Assembly: GCF_002043095.1 (NCBI RefSeq)
Contig: NZ_MVOC01000076.1
Coordinates: 41,264-105,263, forward strand
Reading direction: 5' to 3'
From: Mycobacterium sp. AT1
GTDB lineage: Bacteria; Actinomycetota; Actinomycetes; Mycobacteriales; Mycobacteriaceae
Length of the DNA stretch: 64,000 nt
Below are positions 34,721 to 43,010 of this stretch, in pieces. Every line of letters begins with the position of its first letter. Positions within the stretch are counted from its first letter, which is position 1. Made by a program: the position numbers and the translations under genes. The notes below the pieces were generated by a model. It was given only the letters and a program-made list of their open reading frames with translations, searched no databases and was not told the DNA's origin.

Positions 34721-37335
34721 AGTTGCACCGCCTCGTCCTGCGCAACTATCGCGGTGTCGCCCAGCGCGACATCGAGTTTCCCGACCGCGGTGTCGTCGTC
34801 GTGTCCGGCGCCAACGAGATCGGCAAGTCGTCGATGATCGAGGCGCTCGACCTGCTGCTGGAGGCCAAGGACCGCTCGACCAAGAAGGAAGTCAAGCAGG
34901 TCAAGCCCACGCACGCCGACGAGGGCGCCGAGATCACGGCCGTCATCTCCACGGGCCCCTACCGCTTCGAGTACTTCAAGCGTTTCCACAAGAAGCCGGA
35001 GACCCGGCTGACCGTGTCGGCGCCGCAGCGTGAGCAGCTCACCGGCGACGAGGCGCACGAGCGCGTGCTCGCGATCCTCGCCGAGACCGTCGACACCGAG
35101 CTGTGGCAGGCGCAGCGCGTTCTGCAATCGGGATCGACTGCGTCGGTTGACCTTTCGGGATGCGACGCATTGGCTCGCGCCCTCGACGCTGCGGCCGGCC
35201 AAGCGGTCACGCTGTCGGGGTCCGAGCCGTTGCTCGTCGACCGCATCGACGCGGAGTTCCGGCAGTACTTCACGACGACGGGCCGCGCGACGGGTCCGCT
35301 GGCGGCGGCGGTCACCCGACTGCGCGACGCTCGCCAGGCCGTCGAACAGTGTCACGCCGCGGTCGGTGAGGTGGACGAGGCCGTCGTCAGGCACGCCAAG
35401 CTGTCCGAGGAGCGGGATCGCGTCGCGCGCGATCGCGTGCAGTCCGATGCGCGACTGCAGGTCGCGAGGACCGCGGCTGCTGCGGTCAAGCAACTCGAGG
35501 ACCGGCTGACCCACGCACGTGCACTCGCCGAACCCGCCGAGATGGCACGGACGGCATCGGAGGCCGCGCTCGGCGAGAGGCGCCGCCTCCGTGCCGAGCT
35601 GACGGAGCGGACCGCCACCATCACCGCCCTCGAGGCGGCGGTGACGGCCGCCGCCGACGACGAGGTGGCCGCCAATGACACCGCCGTCGCGGCCGCCGCA
35701 GCTGCCGAGGCCGCGCGCGTCCACGCCGCGGAACGCTTGGCCCGCGTGGAGGCCGTGCGTCGCACGGCCGAGCGGGTCGCTCGCCGCAGCGAGGCGGCGA
35801 GGCTCGATGGCAAGCTCGGCAAGATCGACGCCGTCGCCAGGGAGTTGGCTGGCGTCGAGGCGGAGCTGGCTCAGATCACCCTGACCGACGACGTGATGCG
35901 GGACGTCGAGATGGCCGCACTAGCCACCGAGCGCGCCGCCTTCCAGGCCGAATTGGCCTCGGCACGTGTCGAACTCGACGCGGCGGTCGACATCCAGGTC
36001 ATGGTCGACGGTCAACCGGTTGAGCTCTCGCCGGGGGTCACTTGGACCCAGAACGTGACGACGTCGGCCGCGGTCGAACTGCCGGGGGTGGCGACGGTCC
36101 GGCTGATTCCCGGTGCGCCCGCAGCAGATTCGCAGGGCCGGCTGGACAAGGCCCGGGAAATGCTGGCCGCACTGTTGGACGAGGCCGGCGTTGCCGACGT
36201 CGCGGCGGCGCGGGTCCTCGACGCCAAGAGGCGCGAGCTGCTGGCACGGGTGGACCGGTTGTCGGCGACCGGCGACGCGCTGGTCGGCGAGGACTCGGTT
36301 GCCGACCTGCGCGCCCGCCTGGTCGCGCTGACCGAGGCGCTGGGGGAGGGTTCCGATGCAGACCCCGGCGTCGACGACGTGCGGGCCGAGCTCGAGGCGG
36401 CGACCGAGGCGTACCGGTCGGCGCGAGCCAACGAGGAGGCGCGCCGGGAGACCGCGACGACGGCTGCCTCGCAGGCGATGCGCGTCGCGGGGGCGGCGAC
36501 GGTGCTTCGATCGAAGTTGGACACCGCCCGCGACGAGGTGGCCGCTGCAACGGAACGCCTTGCCCGGCAGCGTGACTCGCAGTCCGACGACCAGCTGGTG
36601 ATCCAGGCCGAGGCTGACGCCGAGCGGGCGCGGGGGGTGACGGCTGGAGTTCTGGCGATCGAGGCCGAACTCGCCGAAGCGGGTCCGGCGGCGGTGGCGG
36701 CGGAACTCGCCGACGCCGAGCGGGGCGCGGCCGCACTCGAGGAGCGACATGCCGCGGTGACGGGTGACCTTCGCGAGGTGGCGGCACAGCTGCGGGTGTA
36801 CGGGTCCGAGGGCCGCAAGGGCCGACTGGACGAGGCGGAAACCGAGTGCGAGCACGCGGCGACCGAGCACGACCGGATCCAGCGCAGGGCGGGGGCAGCT
36901 CAGCTGCTGCAGTCGGTGATGACGCGCCACCGCGACGAGTCGCGACAGCGCTACGTCGACCCGTTCCGGAGTGAGGTCGAGCGGCTGGGCCGCATCGTGT
37001 TCGGCTCGGACTTCGAAGTCGAGATCGACGCCGACCTGCGCATCCTCAGCCGCACCCTGGACGGTTGCACGGTGCCGTTCGACTCGTTGTCCGGCGGCGC
37101 CAAGGAACAACTGGGCATCGTCGCCCGCTTGGCCAGCGCCGCGCTGGTCGCCAAGGAAGACGGCGTCCCGGTGGTCATCGACGACGCGCTGGGCTTCAGC
37201 GATCCGAACCGACTGGCCAGGATGGCCGAGGTGTTCGACGCCGTCGGCGGCGACGGCCAGGTGATCGTCCTGACGTGCAGTCCCGAGCGGTACGCCGGGA
37301 TCGTCGACGCCCGCCATCTCGAGCTGAGCGCCTAG
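34717..37335 (+). CDS. SbcC/Rad50-like SMC-type ATPase (Rv1278-like)
   Basis: 872 residues from ATG 34717. Walker A (GANEIGKSS) lies near residue 30. Two long Ala/Glu/Arg-rich coiled coils (about residues 200-400 and 520-760) flank a beta segment (DIQVMVDGQPVELSPGVTW, about residues 425-480) in place of a zinc hook, and no CxxC is seen there. The C-terminal head has the signature LSGGAKEQLGIVARL and Walker B VPVVIDDALGFSD. It is the ATPase partner of the preceding nuclease. The stop shares CTAG with the convergent monooxygenase gene. Confidence 0.9.
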   Translation: MKLHRLVLRNYRGVAQRDIEFPDRGVVVVSGANEIGKSSMIEALDLLLEAKDRSTKKEVKQVKPTHADEGAEITAVISTGPYRFEYFKRFHKKPETRLTVSAPQREQLTGDEAHERVLAILAETVDTELWQAQRVLQSGSTASVDLSGCDALARALDAAAGQAVTLSGSEPLLVDRIDAEFRQYFTTTGRATGPLAAAVTRLRDARQAVEQCHAAVGEVDEAVVRHAKLSEERDRVARDRVQSDARLQVARTAAAAVKQLEDRLTHARALAEPAEMARTASEAALGERRRLRAELTERTATITALEAAVTAAADDEVAANDTAVAAAAAAEAARVHAAERLARVEAVRRTAERVARRSEAARLDGKLGKIDAVARELAGVEAELAQITLTDDVMRDVEMAALATERAAFQAELASARVELDAAVDIQVMVDGQPVELSPGVTWTQNVTTSAAVELPGVATVRLIPGAPAADSQGRLDKAREMLAALLDEAGVADVAAARVLDAKRRELLARVDRLSATGDALVGEDSVADLRARLVALTEALGEGSDADPGVDDVRAELEAATEAYRSARANEEARRETATTAASQAMRVAGAATVLRSKLDTARDEVAAATERLARQRDSQSDDQLVIQAEADAERARGVTAGVLAIEAELAEAGPAAVAAELADAERGAAALEERHAAVTGDLREVAAQLRVYGSEGRKGRLDEAETECEHAATEHDRIQRRAGAAQLLQSVMTRHRDESRQRYVDPFRSEVERLGRIVFGSDFEVEIDADLRILSRTLDGCTVPFDSLSGGAKEQLGIVARLASAALVAKEDGVPVVIDDALGFSDPNRLARMAEVFDAVGGDGQVIVLTCSPERYAGIVDARHLELSA

Positions 37336-38693
37336 CTCGCCACCGAGACGTTGCGCCGCCGGGGTGACTCGAATGTCGCCGCCGGTAGCCCGAGGTGGTC
37401 GCGCAGGGTGTTTCCGGTGTACTGCTCGCGAAACAGCTTGCGACGCTGCAGTTCCGGCACCACCGAGTCGACGAAGTCGTTGAAGGTGCCCGGAGACTGG
37501 GCTGCCGAGACCATGAACCCGTCGGCTTCACCGGCGGTGAACGACTCCTCGATCTGGTCGGCGACCTGCTTGGCCGTGCCGACGAACTGAGGCAGCAACA
37601 CGCCCTGCGCGTACCACTTGCCAATGTCGCGCAGCGTGAGGTGGTCGCGGTTGGCCACCCGGCGAGCGGTGTCGAAGAGGCCCTGGGTCCCGCTCACGGC
37701 GATGTCCTCCACGGGCGCGTCGAGGTCGTACCGCGAGAAGTCGTGGTCGGTGTGCACCGACAGGGTGATCAGCCCCGAGATCGGGTCGGCGAGTTCGTTG
37801 TGGAAGGCCTGCTTCTCCCTCGCGATGGACTCGGTCTCCCCGATGAACGGGATGAACGCCGGGAAGATCAGCACGCCGTCGGGGTCGCGGCCGTAGTCCG
37901 ACGCGCGACTCTTGATGTCGTCGTAGTAGGCCTTTCGGCCCTCGGGGGTGGGGTCGATCTCGAAGATCGCCTCGGCCCACCGCGCGGCGAAGTCCCTGCC
38001 GGTGGGCGACGATCCGGCCTGGATCAGCACCGGTCGGCCCTGCGGTGAGCGGGGCACGTTCAGTGGTCCGCGGGTCCGGAAGTACTCACCGTCGTGGTCC
38101 ACCCGGTGGACCTTGTCCGGGTCGGCGAAAACCCCGCCCTCCTTGTCGAGCACCAGCGCGTCGGCGTCCCAGCTCGACCACAGTTCCAGGGCGGTGCGGA
38201 CGAATTCTTCGGCACGTTCGTAGCGGTAGTCGTGGCCGAGGTGCTCGTCGTAACCGAAGTTCTGGGCCTCGCTCTGCGTCAGTGACGTGACTATGTTCCA
38301 CGCCACCCTGCCGCTGCTGACATGGTCGAGGCTGGCGAAGATGCGCGCCAGTTCGTACGGGTGAAAGTAGGTGGCGGACTTGGTGATTGCGATGCCCAGC
38401 TTCGACGTCACGGCCGCGATGCTGGCGGCCACGATCGACGGGTCCAGTGTCGCGGTGGCCTGCGTTCCCCGCCGCAGCGGTTCGGTGACGTCGTCACCGA
38501 AGCGGGCCGGCGCGGCCAGCAGGTCGGCGAAGAAGACGAAGTCGAACTTGCCGCGTTCGAGGATTCGCCCGATGCGGTGATAGTAATCGGGCGTGGTGAA
38601 GGCGGTGTCGCTGCCAGGGTGCCGCCACGCGGCGTGGGAGTGCGTGACCTGGGAGGCGATCTGGAATCCGCCCAGGTGGAGTTGACGTGTCAT
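37332..38693 (-). CDS. FMN-dependent monooxygenase, NtaA/SnaA/DszA family
   Basis: 453 residues from ATG 38693. The TIM-barrel monooxygenase motifs of the NtaA/SnaA/DszA group are visible: the N-terminal HLGGFQIASQVTHSHAAWRHP, KFDFVFFADLL, HVSSGRVAWNIVTS, RPVLIQAGSSPTGRDFAA and a C-terminal GTFNDFVDSVVPELQRR. It uses FMNH2 supplied by a separate reductase and O2, typically on sulfones, nitrilotriacetate or similar compounds. A DszC-like gene lies 70 bp upstream on the same strand, separated only by repeat copy C, which suggests a two-step oxidative desulfurisation or similar pathway. Confidence 0.9.
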   Translation of the reverse strand: MTRQLHLGGFQIASQVTHSHAAWRHPGSDTAFTTPDYYHRIGRILERGKFDFVFFADLLAAPARFGDDVTEPLRRGTQATATLDPSIVAASIAAVTSKLGIAITKSATYFHPYELARIFASLDHVSSGRVAWNIVTSLTQSEAQNFGYDEHLGHDYRYERAEEFVRTALELWSSWDADALVLDKEGGVFADPDKVHRVDHDGEYFRTRGPLNVPRSPQGRPVLIQAGSSPTGRDFAARWAEAIFEIDPTPEGRKAYYDDIKSRASDYGRDPDGVLIFPAFIPFIGETESIAREKQAFHNELADPISGLITLSVHTDHDFSRYDLDAPVEDIAVSGTQGLFDTARRVANRDHLTLRDIGKWYAQGVLLPQFVGTAKQVADQIEESFTAGEADGFMVSAAQSPGTFNDFVDSVVPELQRRKLFREQYTGNTLRDHLGLPAATFESPRRRNVSVAS

Positions 38694-38707
38694 GGGGTTC
38701 CCTTCGT

Positions 38708-38760
38708 GCGACTTCGGCGTGATTTCCGGCGGTGAGCGCCGGTTATCACGCCGAAATCGC
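38708..38760 (+). repeat. Nested palindrome repeat, copy C
   Basis: The outer arms GCGACTTCGGCGTGA (38708-38722) and TCACGCCGAAATCGC (38746-38760) pair at 14 of 15 positions. The inner arms CCGGCG/CGCCGG (38726-38731, 38737-38742) enclose GTGAG. Compared with copy B, both stems have changed with compensation while the loop is kept. It occupies the whole gap between the DszC-like and DszA-like genes. Confidence 0.82.
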
Positions 38761-38763
38761 GTG

Positions 38764-39987
38764 TTAGAAGTAGGCGTTGGCGGGCAGCGGGGTGTCGTGA
38801 AGCAGGTTCGCTCCGATCGCGACGGCCTTGTAGGCCACCGGGTTGTGCAGCGTGATGGTGCGGATGTTGCGCCAGTGCCGGTCCAGCCCCTTCTGCCGGC
38901 TCGCGGCACTGGCCCCGCCGAGCTCCAACAGCCGCGTCGCGGCCTCCGGAGCGATGGCGTCCAGGTGGACCTTGACCTGTGCGACCTTGATCTGGGCGTC
39001 CTGAGCCAACTGGGCGTCGGGGTTGCCGTCGGGGGTCGTCGCGGCGGAGGTGGTCGCCACCGCGATGGCCTCGGCAGCGTCGAGAACCGCCGCCTTGGCG
39101 ACGTACGCCGTGCTGGCGAGCTCGCCGAGCAGCCGCTGCAGGAGCGGATCGTCGGTGGGCCTGTCGGTGGGGGCATGGCTGAAGCTGCGGTCGCGTGAAC
39201 GCAGCAGCGTGACCCCGTCGTCCACGACGCCGGCGAGGATGCCGGCCACCACCGCATGGATGAAGAGCTGTAGCGAGGCGTATTGAACCGACGGCACCGC
39301 CTCGGCGTCATACGGCGAATCGGCGAGGATCTCGTCGGTGGTAACCGCCACGTTCTTGAAGACCGTGGTCCCCGTGCCGGTACGCCGTTGACCGAAGCCG
39401 TCCCAGTCGTCGATCAACTTGACCCCTGTGCGGTCGGCGGGCACCACGACGGTGGCAACGGAGTCGTGGTCGGTGGTGGCAGTCACGGTCAGGTAGTCCG
39501 AGAACAGCGTGCCGGTGCTGTAGAACTTCTCGCCTTCGAGGCGGTAGCCGCCCGCCGGATCGGGTAGCAGGCGCGTGTTGAACACGAGGCTGCCGACGGC
39601 GTTGGACCCCTTCTCGCTGAACGCGTTGCCGAAGAGTTGGCCGTCGGCGACCTTGCGCAGCCACTGCAGCGAGGCGGGATCACCGGCTGTGCGCAGCCGT
39701 TCCTCGGTGAACCAGAAGTGCGTTCGGAAGATGTGTGCCACAACGGGATCAGCGCGTGCGACGTCGATGATCGCGGAAAACAGCTGAGGCACAGTGAGTC
39801 CCGCTCCGTCCAGCTCGTGCGGCAGCCGCAGGGTGCCGAAGCCGGCGCGCTTCAGTGCGGCGACTTGGTCAAAGGGGTTCTCGTCGTTCAGGTCTCGGTC
39901 CTTGGCCCCTGCCGCAATGCGGCCGAGAAGCTCGTCCCATTGGGGTGAGCCGGGGCGGATGCGGGGGTTGTTCTCGACGGTGGTCAT
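38764..39987 (-). CDS. Acyl-CoA dehydrogenase-fold monooxygenase (DszC/SfnB-like)
   Basis: 407 residues from ATG 39987 (MTTVENNPRIRPGS). The acyl-CoA dehydrogenase fold is visible: an N-terminal helical domain, HFWFTEERLRTAGDP, GNAFSEKGSNAVGS, a middle beta domain (GGYRLEGEKFYSTGTLFSDYL), and a C-terminal helical domain (QLFIHAVVAGILAGV, LLELGGASAASRQKGLDRHWRNIRTITLHNPVAYK). The HNP and RHWRN segments are typical of the flavin-dependent DszC/SfnB/TdsC group that oxygenate sulfur compounds rather than true dehydrogenases. Forms a likely pair with the DszA-like monooxygenase downstream. Confidence 0.88.
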   Translation of the reverse strand: MTTVENNPRIRPGSPQWDELLGRIAAGAKDRDLNDENPFDQVAALKRAGFGTLRLPHELDGAGLTVPQLFSAIIDVARADPVVAHIFRTHFWFTEERLRTAGDPASLQWLRKVADGQLFGNAFSEKGSNAVGSLVFNTRLLPDPAGGYRLEGEKFYSTGTLFSDYLTVTATTDHDSVATVVVPADRTGVKLIDDWDGFGQRRTGTGTTVFKNVAVTTDEILADSPYDAEAVPSVQYASLQLFIHAVVAGILAGVVDDGVTLLRSRDRSFSHAPTDRPTDDPLLQRLLGELASTAYVAKAAVLDAAEAIAVATTSAATTPDGNPDAQLAQDAQIKVAQVKVHLDAIAPEAATRLLELGGASAASRQKGLDRHWRNIRTITLHNPVAYKAVAIGANLLHDTPLPANAYF

Positions 39988-40078
39988 GACAACGTTTCTA
40001 CGGAACGCCGCACCCCGCGACACTGCTTTGGCTCACCCCGAACCTAAGACTCACCCGCCAGGGGCACAATGGTGATCG

Positions 40079-41335
40079 ATGACCATGAATGCCGGGCGCC
40101 GGCGAATCCAGGACGGGCTGGCCGCCTTGCCGGGGGTGACCTCGGTGCGCAGGCCCGTCCTCGACGGCGGGCCCGACGAGTTCGACCTGTTCTACGTGCG
40201 GATGGGGGAGCGGTCGGATCACCCGCTGCTGTTCATTCCCGGTGGACCGGGTGCGGCGTCGATCGCGCTGTACCGCAGCCTGCGCAAACACGCGGTTGCC
40301 GACGGCCTCGACGTGATCATGGTGGAGCATCGCGGCGTCGGGATGTCTCGGCACGACGACTCGGGCTCCGACCTACCGCTCGAGGCGTTGACGATCGAAG
40401 CCGTCGTCGGTGACCTCGCCGCGGTCCTCGACCACGCCGAGGTCGACAAGGCCGTGGTCTACGGAACGTCGTATGGCACGTACCTGGCGGCTGGGCTCGG
40501 CGTCCGGCACCCCGACCGGATCCACGCGATGATCCTCGACTCCCCGCTGTTGTCGGCCGACGACGTCGACGAGGTCCGCACGGCCGTCCGCCAGGTCCTA
40601 TGGGACGGCGTCGACGAGGAGACCACCGAGCTGGCCGAAAAAGTGCACCAGCTGGTCGCCGACGACATGCTGAGCCCGGCCGCCACCCAGCTTGCCGCCG
40701 ACATGTACGGGCTCGGCGGCCCCGAGCTGCTGGGCCGCCAGCTCGACCTGCTGCTGAAGGGCCAGGACTGGGTGTGGGGTGCCGTCGGACTCGGCACGCG
40801 CCTGATCGTCGAGCGCAAGACGCCGTTCCACAACGAACCGGACCTGGTCGGCCGAATTGGCTACCGCGAGCTCAACTACGGCGCGGTGCCCGACGGCAAA
40901 CCTCTCGACCCGGCCGTTGCACTGCGCGAAATGGCCACTGGAGAAGTGGATTTCGTCGAGGAGCCCTACGATCTGATCTCCGCGATGCCGGGCTTCACGT
41001 GGCCCACGGTGGTCATCTCCGGCGGTCGGGACTTGACCACGCCGCGGGTGGTGGCGTGCCGGATAGCCGACCTGATTCCTCACTCGGTGCTGGTCGAGAT
41101 GCCCACCACGGGACACAGCATCATCGACACCAAGGAGCGTTCGGCGCTCGACATCGTGGCGGCGGTCTACGCCGGCGAGATGTCCGAATTACCAAGTCGA
41201 TCAGCCGAACTGGACGCCGTGCCGAGCCTGCTCAGCGTTCGTCTGCTCAAGCGGCTGATCACCGCGGCCTCGGTCGCGGAGTCGGTGGTGCCGTCGGCGG
41301 TACCGCGTGCGGTCCGCAACGTCACGACTTCATGA
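40079..41335 (+). CDS. Alpha/beta-hydrolase fold protein
   Basis: 418 residues, starting at ATG 40079 (a second ATG lies two codons on). The oxyanion motif FIPGGPGAAS, nucleophile elbow GTSYGTYLAAG (Ser), acid ISGGRDLTTP (Asp) and TTGHSI (His) are all present, so it should be an active serine hydrolase. EHRGVGMSR resembles proline-iminopeptidase-type enzymes (S33). The last 60 residues are helical and may contact another protein. It is divergent from the DszC-like gene (90 bp apart) and overlaps oppA by 14 bp. Confidence 0.88.
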   Translation: MTMNAGRRRIQDGLAALPGVTSVRRPVLDGGPDEFDLFYVRMGERSDHPLLFIPGGPGAASIALYRSLRKHAVADGLDVIMVEHRGVGMSRHDDSGSDLPLEALTIEAVVGDLAAVLDHAEVDKAVVYGTSYGTYLAAGLGVRHPDRIHAMILDSPLLSADDVDEVRTAVRQVLWDGVDEETTELAEKVHQLVADDMLSPAATQLAADMYGLGGPELLGRQLDLLLKGQDWVWGAVGLGTRLIVERKTPFHNEPDLVGRIGYRELNYGAVPDGKPLDPAVALREMATGEVDFVEEPYDLISAMPGFTWPTVVISGGRDLTTPRVVACRIADLIPHSVLVEMPTTGHSIIDTKERSALDIVAAVYAGEMSELPSRSAELDAVPSLLSVRLLKRLITAASVAESVVPSAVPRAVRNVTTS

Positions 41336-42992
41336 AGCCGATCGCGGTGTAGTCGACGTCGGCCAGTCCGGCCGCGCCGAAGTTGGCCAAATTGCTTCGG
41401 ACCGCAATGTTTCCGGCGGACTGGAACAGCGGCAGGCTGGCGCCCTCGGCCCAGACCAGTTCGTCCACCTCGTTGGCCAGAGCGCGTGCCTTGTCGGGGT
41501 CGAGTTCCGAGAGCGTCTCTTCGATCTTGGCGTCGATCTCTGGACTGCCGATCTTGCCGAAGTTGCTTTCGCCCTTCGACGCATAGATCTGAGTGAGGCC
41601 GGACAGCGGGAAGGCGTCGGCCACCCAGGTGAATTGGGCGATGTCGAAGTTGCCGACGGTGACGTAATTGGTGAAGAAGCCACTGCCGCCCTTGGCCTGC
41701 AGATCGAGGTTGACTCCGATCTGCGCGAGGCTGTTCTGCGCGATCTGCGCCACCTGGCGCGTGCTCTGCGCGTCGTAGAACATGTCGCGGATGACGAGTT
41801 GCTTGCCGTCCTTCTCGCGGAATTGGCCGTTCATCCGCCACCCGAGGTCGTCGAGCTCCTTCTTCGCCGCTTCGGGGTCGAACGCCACGACGCCGCTGTT
41901 GTCCTGGTAGCCCTTCTGGCCCGCCACGTAGATGTGGTTGTTGAGCGGTGCCGGGTTGTCGGCCAGTCCGCGCTGCGCAACGTTGGCGATGGTCTGCCGG
42001 TCGATGCCCTTCGAAATCGCGTTGCGAAGGGCGGGGTCGGCGAGGATTGACCCCGGCGCGCCGTTGAAGGTGAAGTGATACCAGCTGGTACTGGGTGCTC
42101 GCCGGATCGTGACGCCGGCGGTGCGCTTGGCGATCGTCACGTCGTCGAGTGACGCGAGCCCCGTCGCGTCGATGGCGTTGTTCTGCAGCGCGGGCAAGCG
42201 GGCCGCGTCGTCAAGGACCAAGAAGGTGATCGTGTCGAGGCGTGGCGGCGTTCCCCACCACTTCGGGTTGCGGCCCAGGGTGATTCGCTGCGCCGTGCGA
42301 TCGAGCGCGGTCACGATGAATGGTCCAGCCGACGGCCCGGGGCCGGTCAGCTGGGCGGTGTTGAAGGCTTCCGGGGTGGCGGTCACGCTCTTGGGTGAAA
42401 GGACGCTGTTGCCCGAGAGCATGCCCTTCCACTCGGCGTAGGGCTTGGCGAACGTCATGATCGCCTGCCGGTCGTCGACGCCCCGCGTCACCGATGCGAC
42501 CCGATCGCTGCCGCCGGGCGCCGAAATCGCGAAGTCCTTGTTCTTGCCGCTGGTCGCCTCGATCTGGGACTTGATGTCTTCCCAGGTAATTGGGGTGCCG
42601 TCGCTCCATACCGCCTTGGGGTTGATCGTGTACGTCACGACCTGCGGGTTGGTGCCGGTCAGTTCGACGTTGGTGAAGTAGTCGGTGTTGACCGACGCAG
42701 TGCCGTCGGCGGCGATGCGGAACGCCCGAGGCATGGTCGCCCGGGAGATCGCGGCCGCGTCGGAGGTGGGCCCGTTGATGTGCATCGTGTTGAAGTTGTC
42801 CGGGAAGTTCGTCAACGGGATGCGCAGGTTGCCACCCTCCTGCAACGAAGCAGGGTCCTGCGGATTCATGTCGTTGGTCGAGCCGATCTCGGCCTTGCCG
42901 CCGGCGGACGGCGCCTCCTGGCCGCCACCGGAGCACGCGGTGAGCACGAGTCCGGCGACGAGAAGTGCGCTGGCGAGGCGTCGGATCTGCAT
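41322..42992 (-). CDS. oppA: Oligopeptide ABC transporter, substrate-binding lipoprotein OppA
   Basis: 556 residues. The signal peptide MQIRRLASALLVAGLVLTAC has its lipobox Cys at residue 20. The mature protein has the SBP family 5 pattern (TYTINPKAVWSDGTPITWEDIKSQIEA, LADNPAPLNNHIYVAG, and a late LPLFQSAGNIAVRSNL). It is the last gene of oppBCDA, 18 bp after oppD. The equivalent M. tuberculosis protein is Rv1280c, for which peptide uptake has been described. It would deliver peptides to the OppBC channel. Confidence 0.93.
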   Translation of the reverse strand: MQIRRLASALLVAGLVLTACSGGGQEAPSAGGKAEIGSTNDMNPQDPASLQEGGNLRIPLTNFPDNFNTMHINGPTSDAAAISRATMPRAFRIAADGTASVNTDYFTNVELTGTNPQVVTYTINPKAVWSDGTPITWEDIKSQIEATSGKNKDFAISAPGGSDRVASVTRGVDDRQAIMTFAKPYAEWKGMLSGNSVLSPKSVTATPEAFNTAQLTGPGPSAGPFIVTALDRTAQRITLGRNPKWWGTPPRLDTITFLVLDDAARLPALQNNAIDATGLASLDDVTIAKRTAGVTIRRAPSTSWYHFTFNGAPGSILADPALRNAISKGIDRQTIANVAQRGLADNPAPLNNHIYVAGQKGYQDNSGVVAFDPEAAKKELDDLGWRMNGQFREKDGKQLVIRDMFYDAQSTRQVAQIAQNSLAQIGVNLDLQAKGGSGFFTNYVTVGNFDIAQFTWVADAFPLSGLTQIYASKGESNFGKIGSPEIDAKIEETLSELDPDKARALANEVDELVWAEGASLPLFQSAGNIAVRSNLANFGAAGLADVDYTAIGFMKS

Positions 42993-43010
42993 GGGACAGA
43001 CTCTAACCGC

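Noticed and set aside
35500..36800. Ala/Glu/Arg-rich stretch of the SbcC-like gene as a repeat region
   Set aside because: It is the coiled coil of an SMC-like ATPase. No period in the DNA beyond the protein heptads was seen.
42520..42535. GCCGAAATCGCG inside oppA as a fourth copy of the nested palindrome
   Set aside because: Only one half-arm is present, with no partner arm or GTGAG loop. It is coding sequence.
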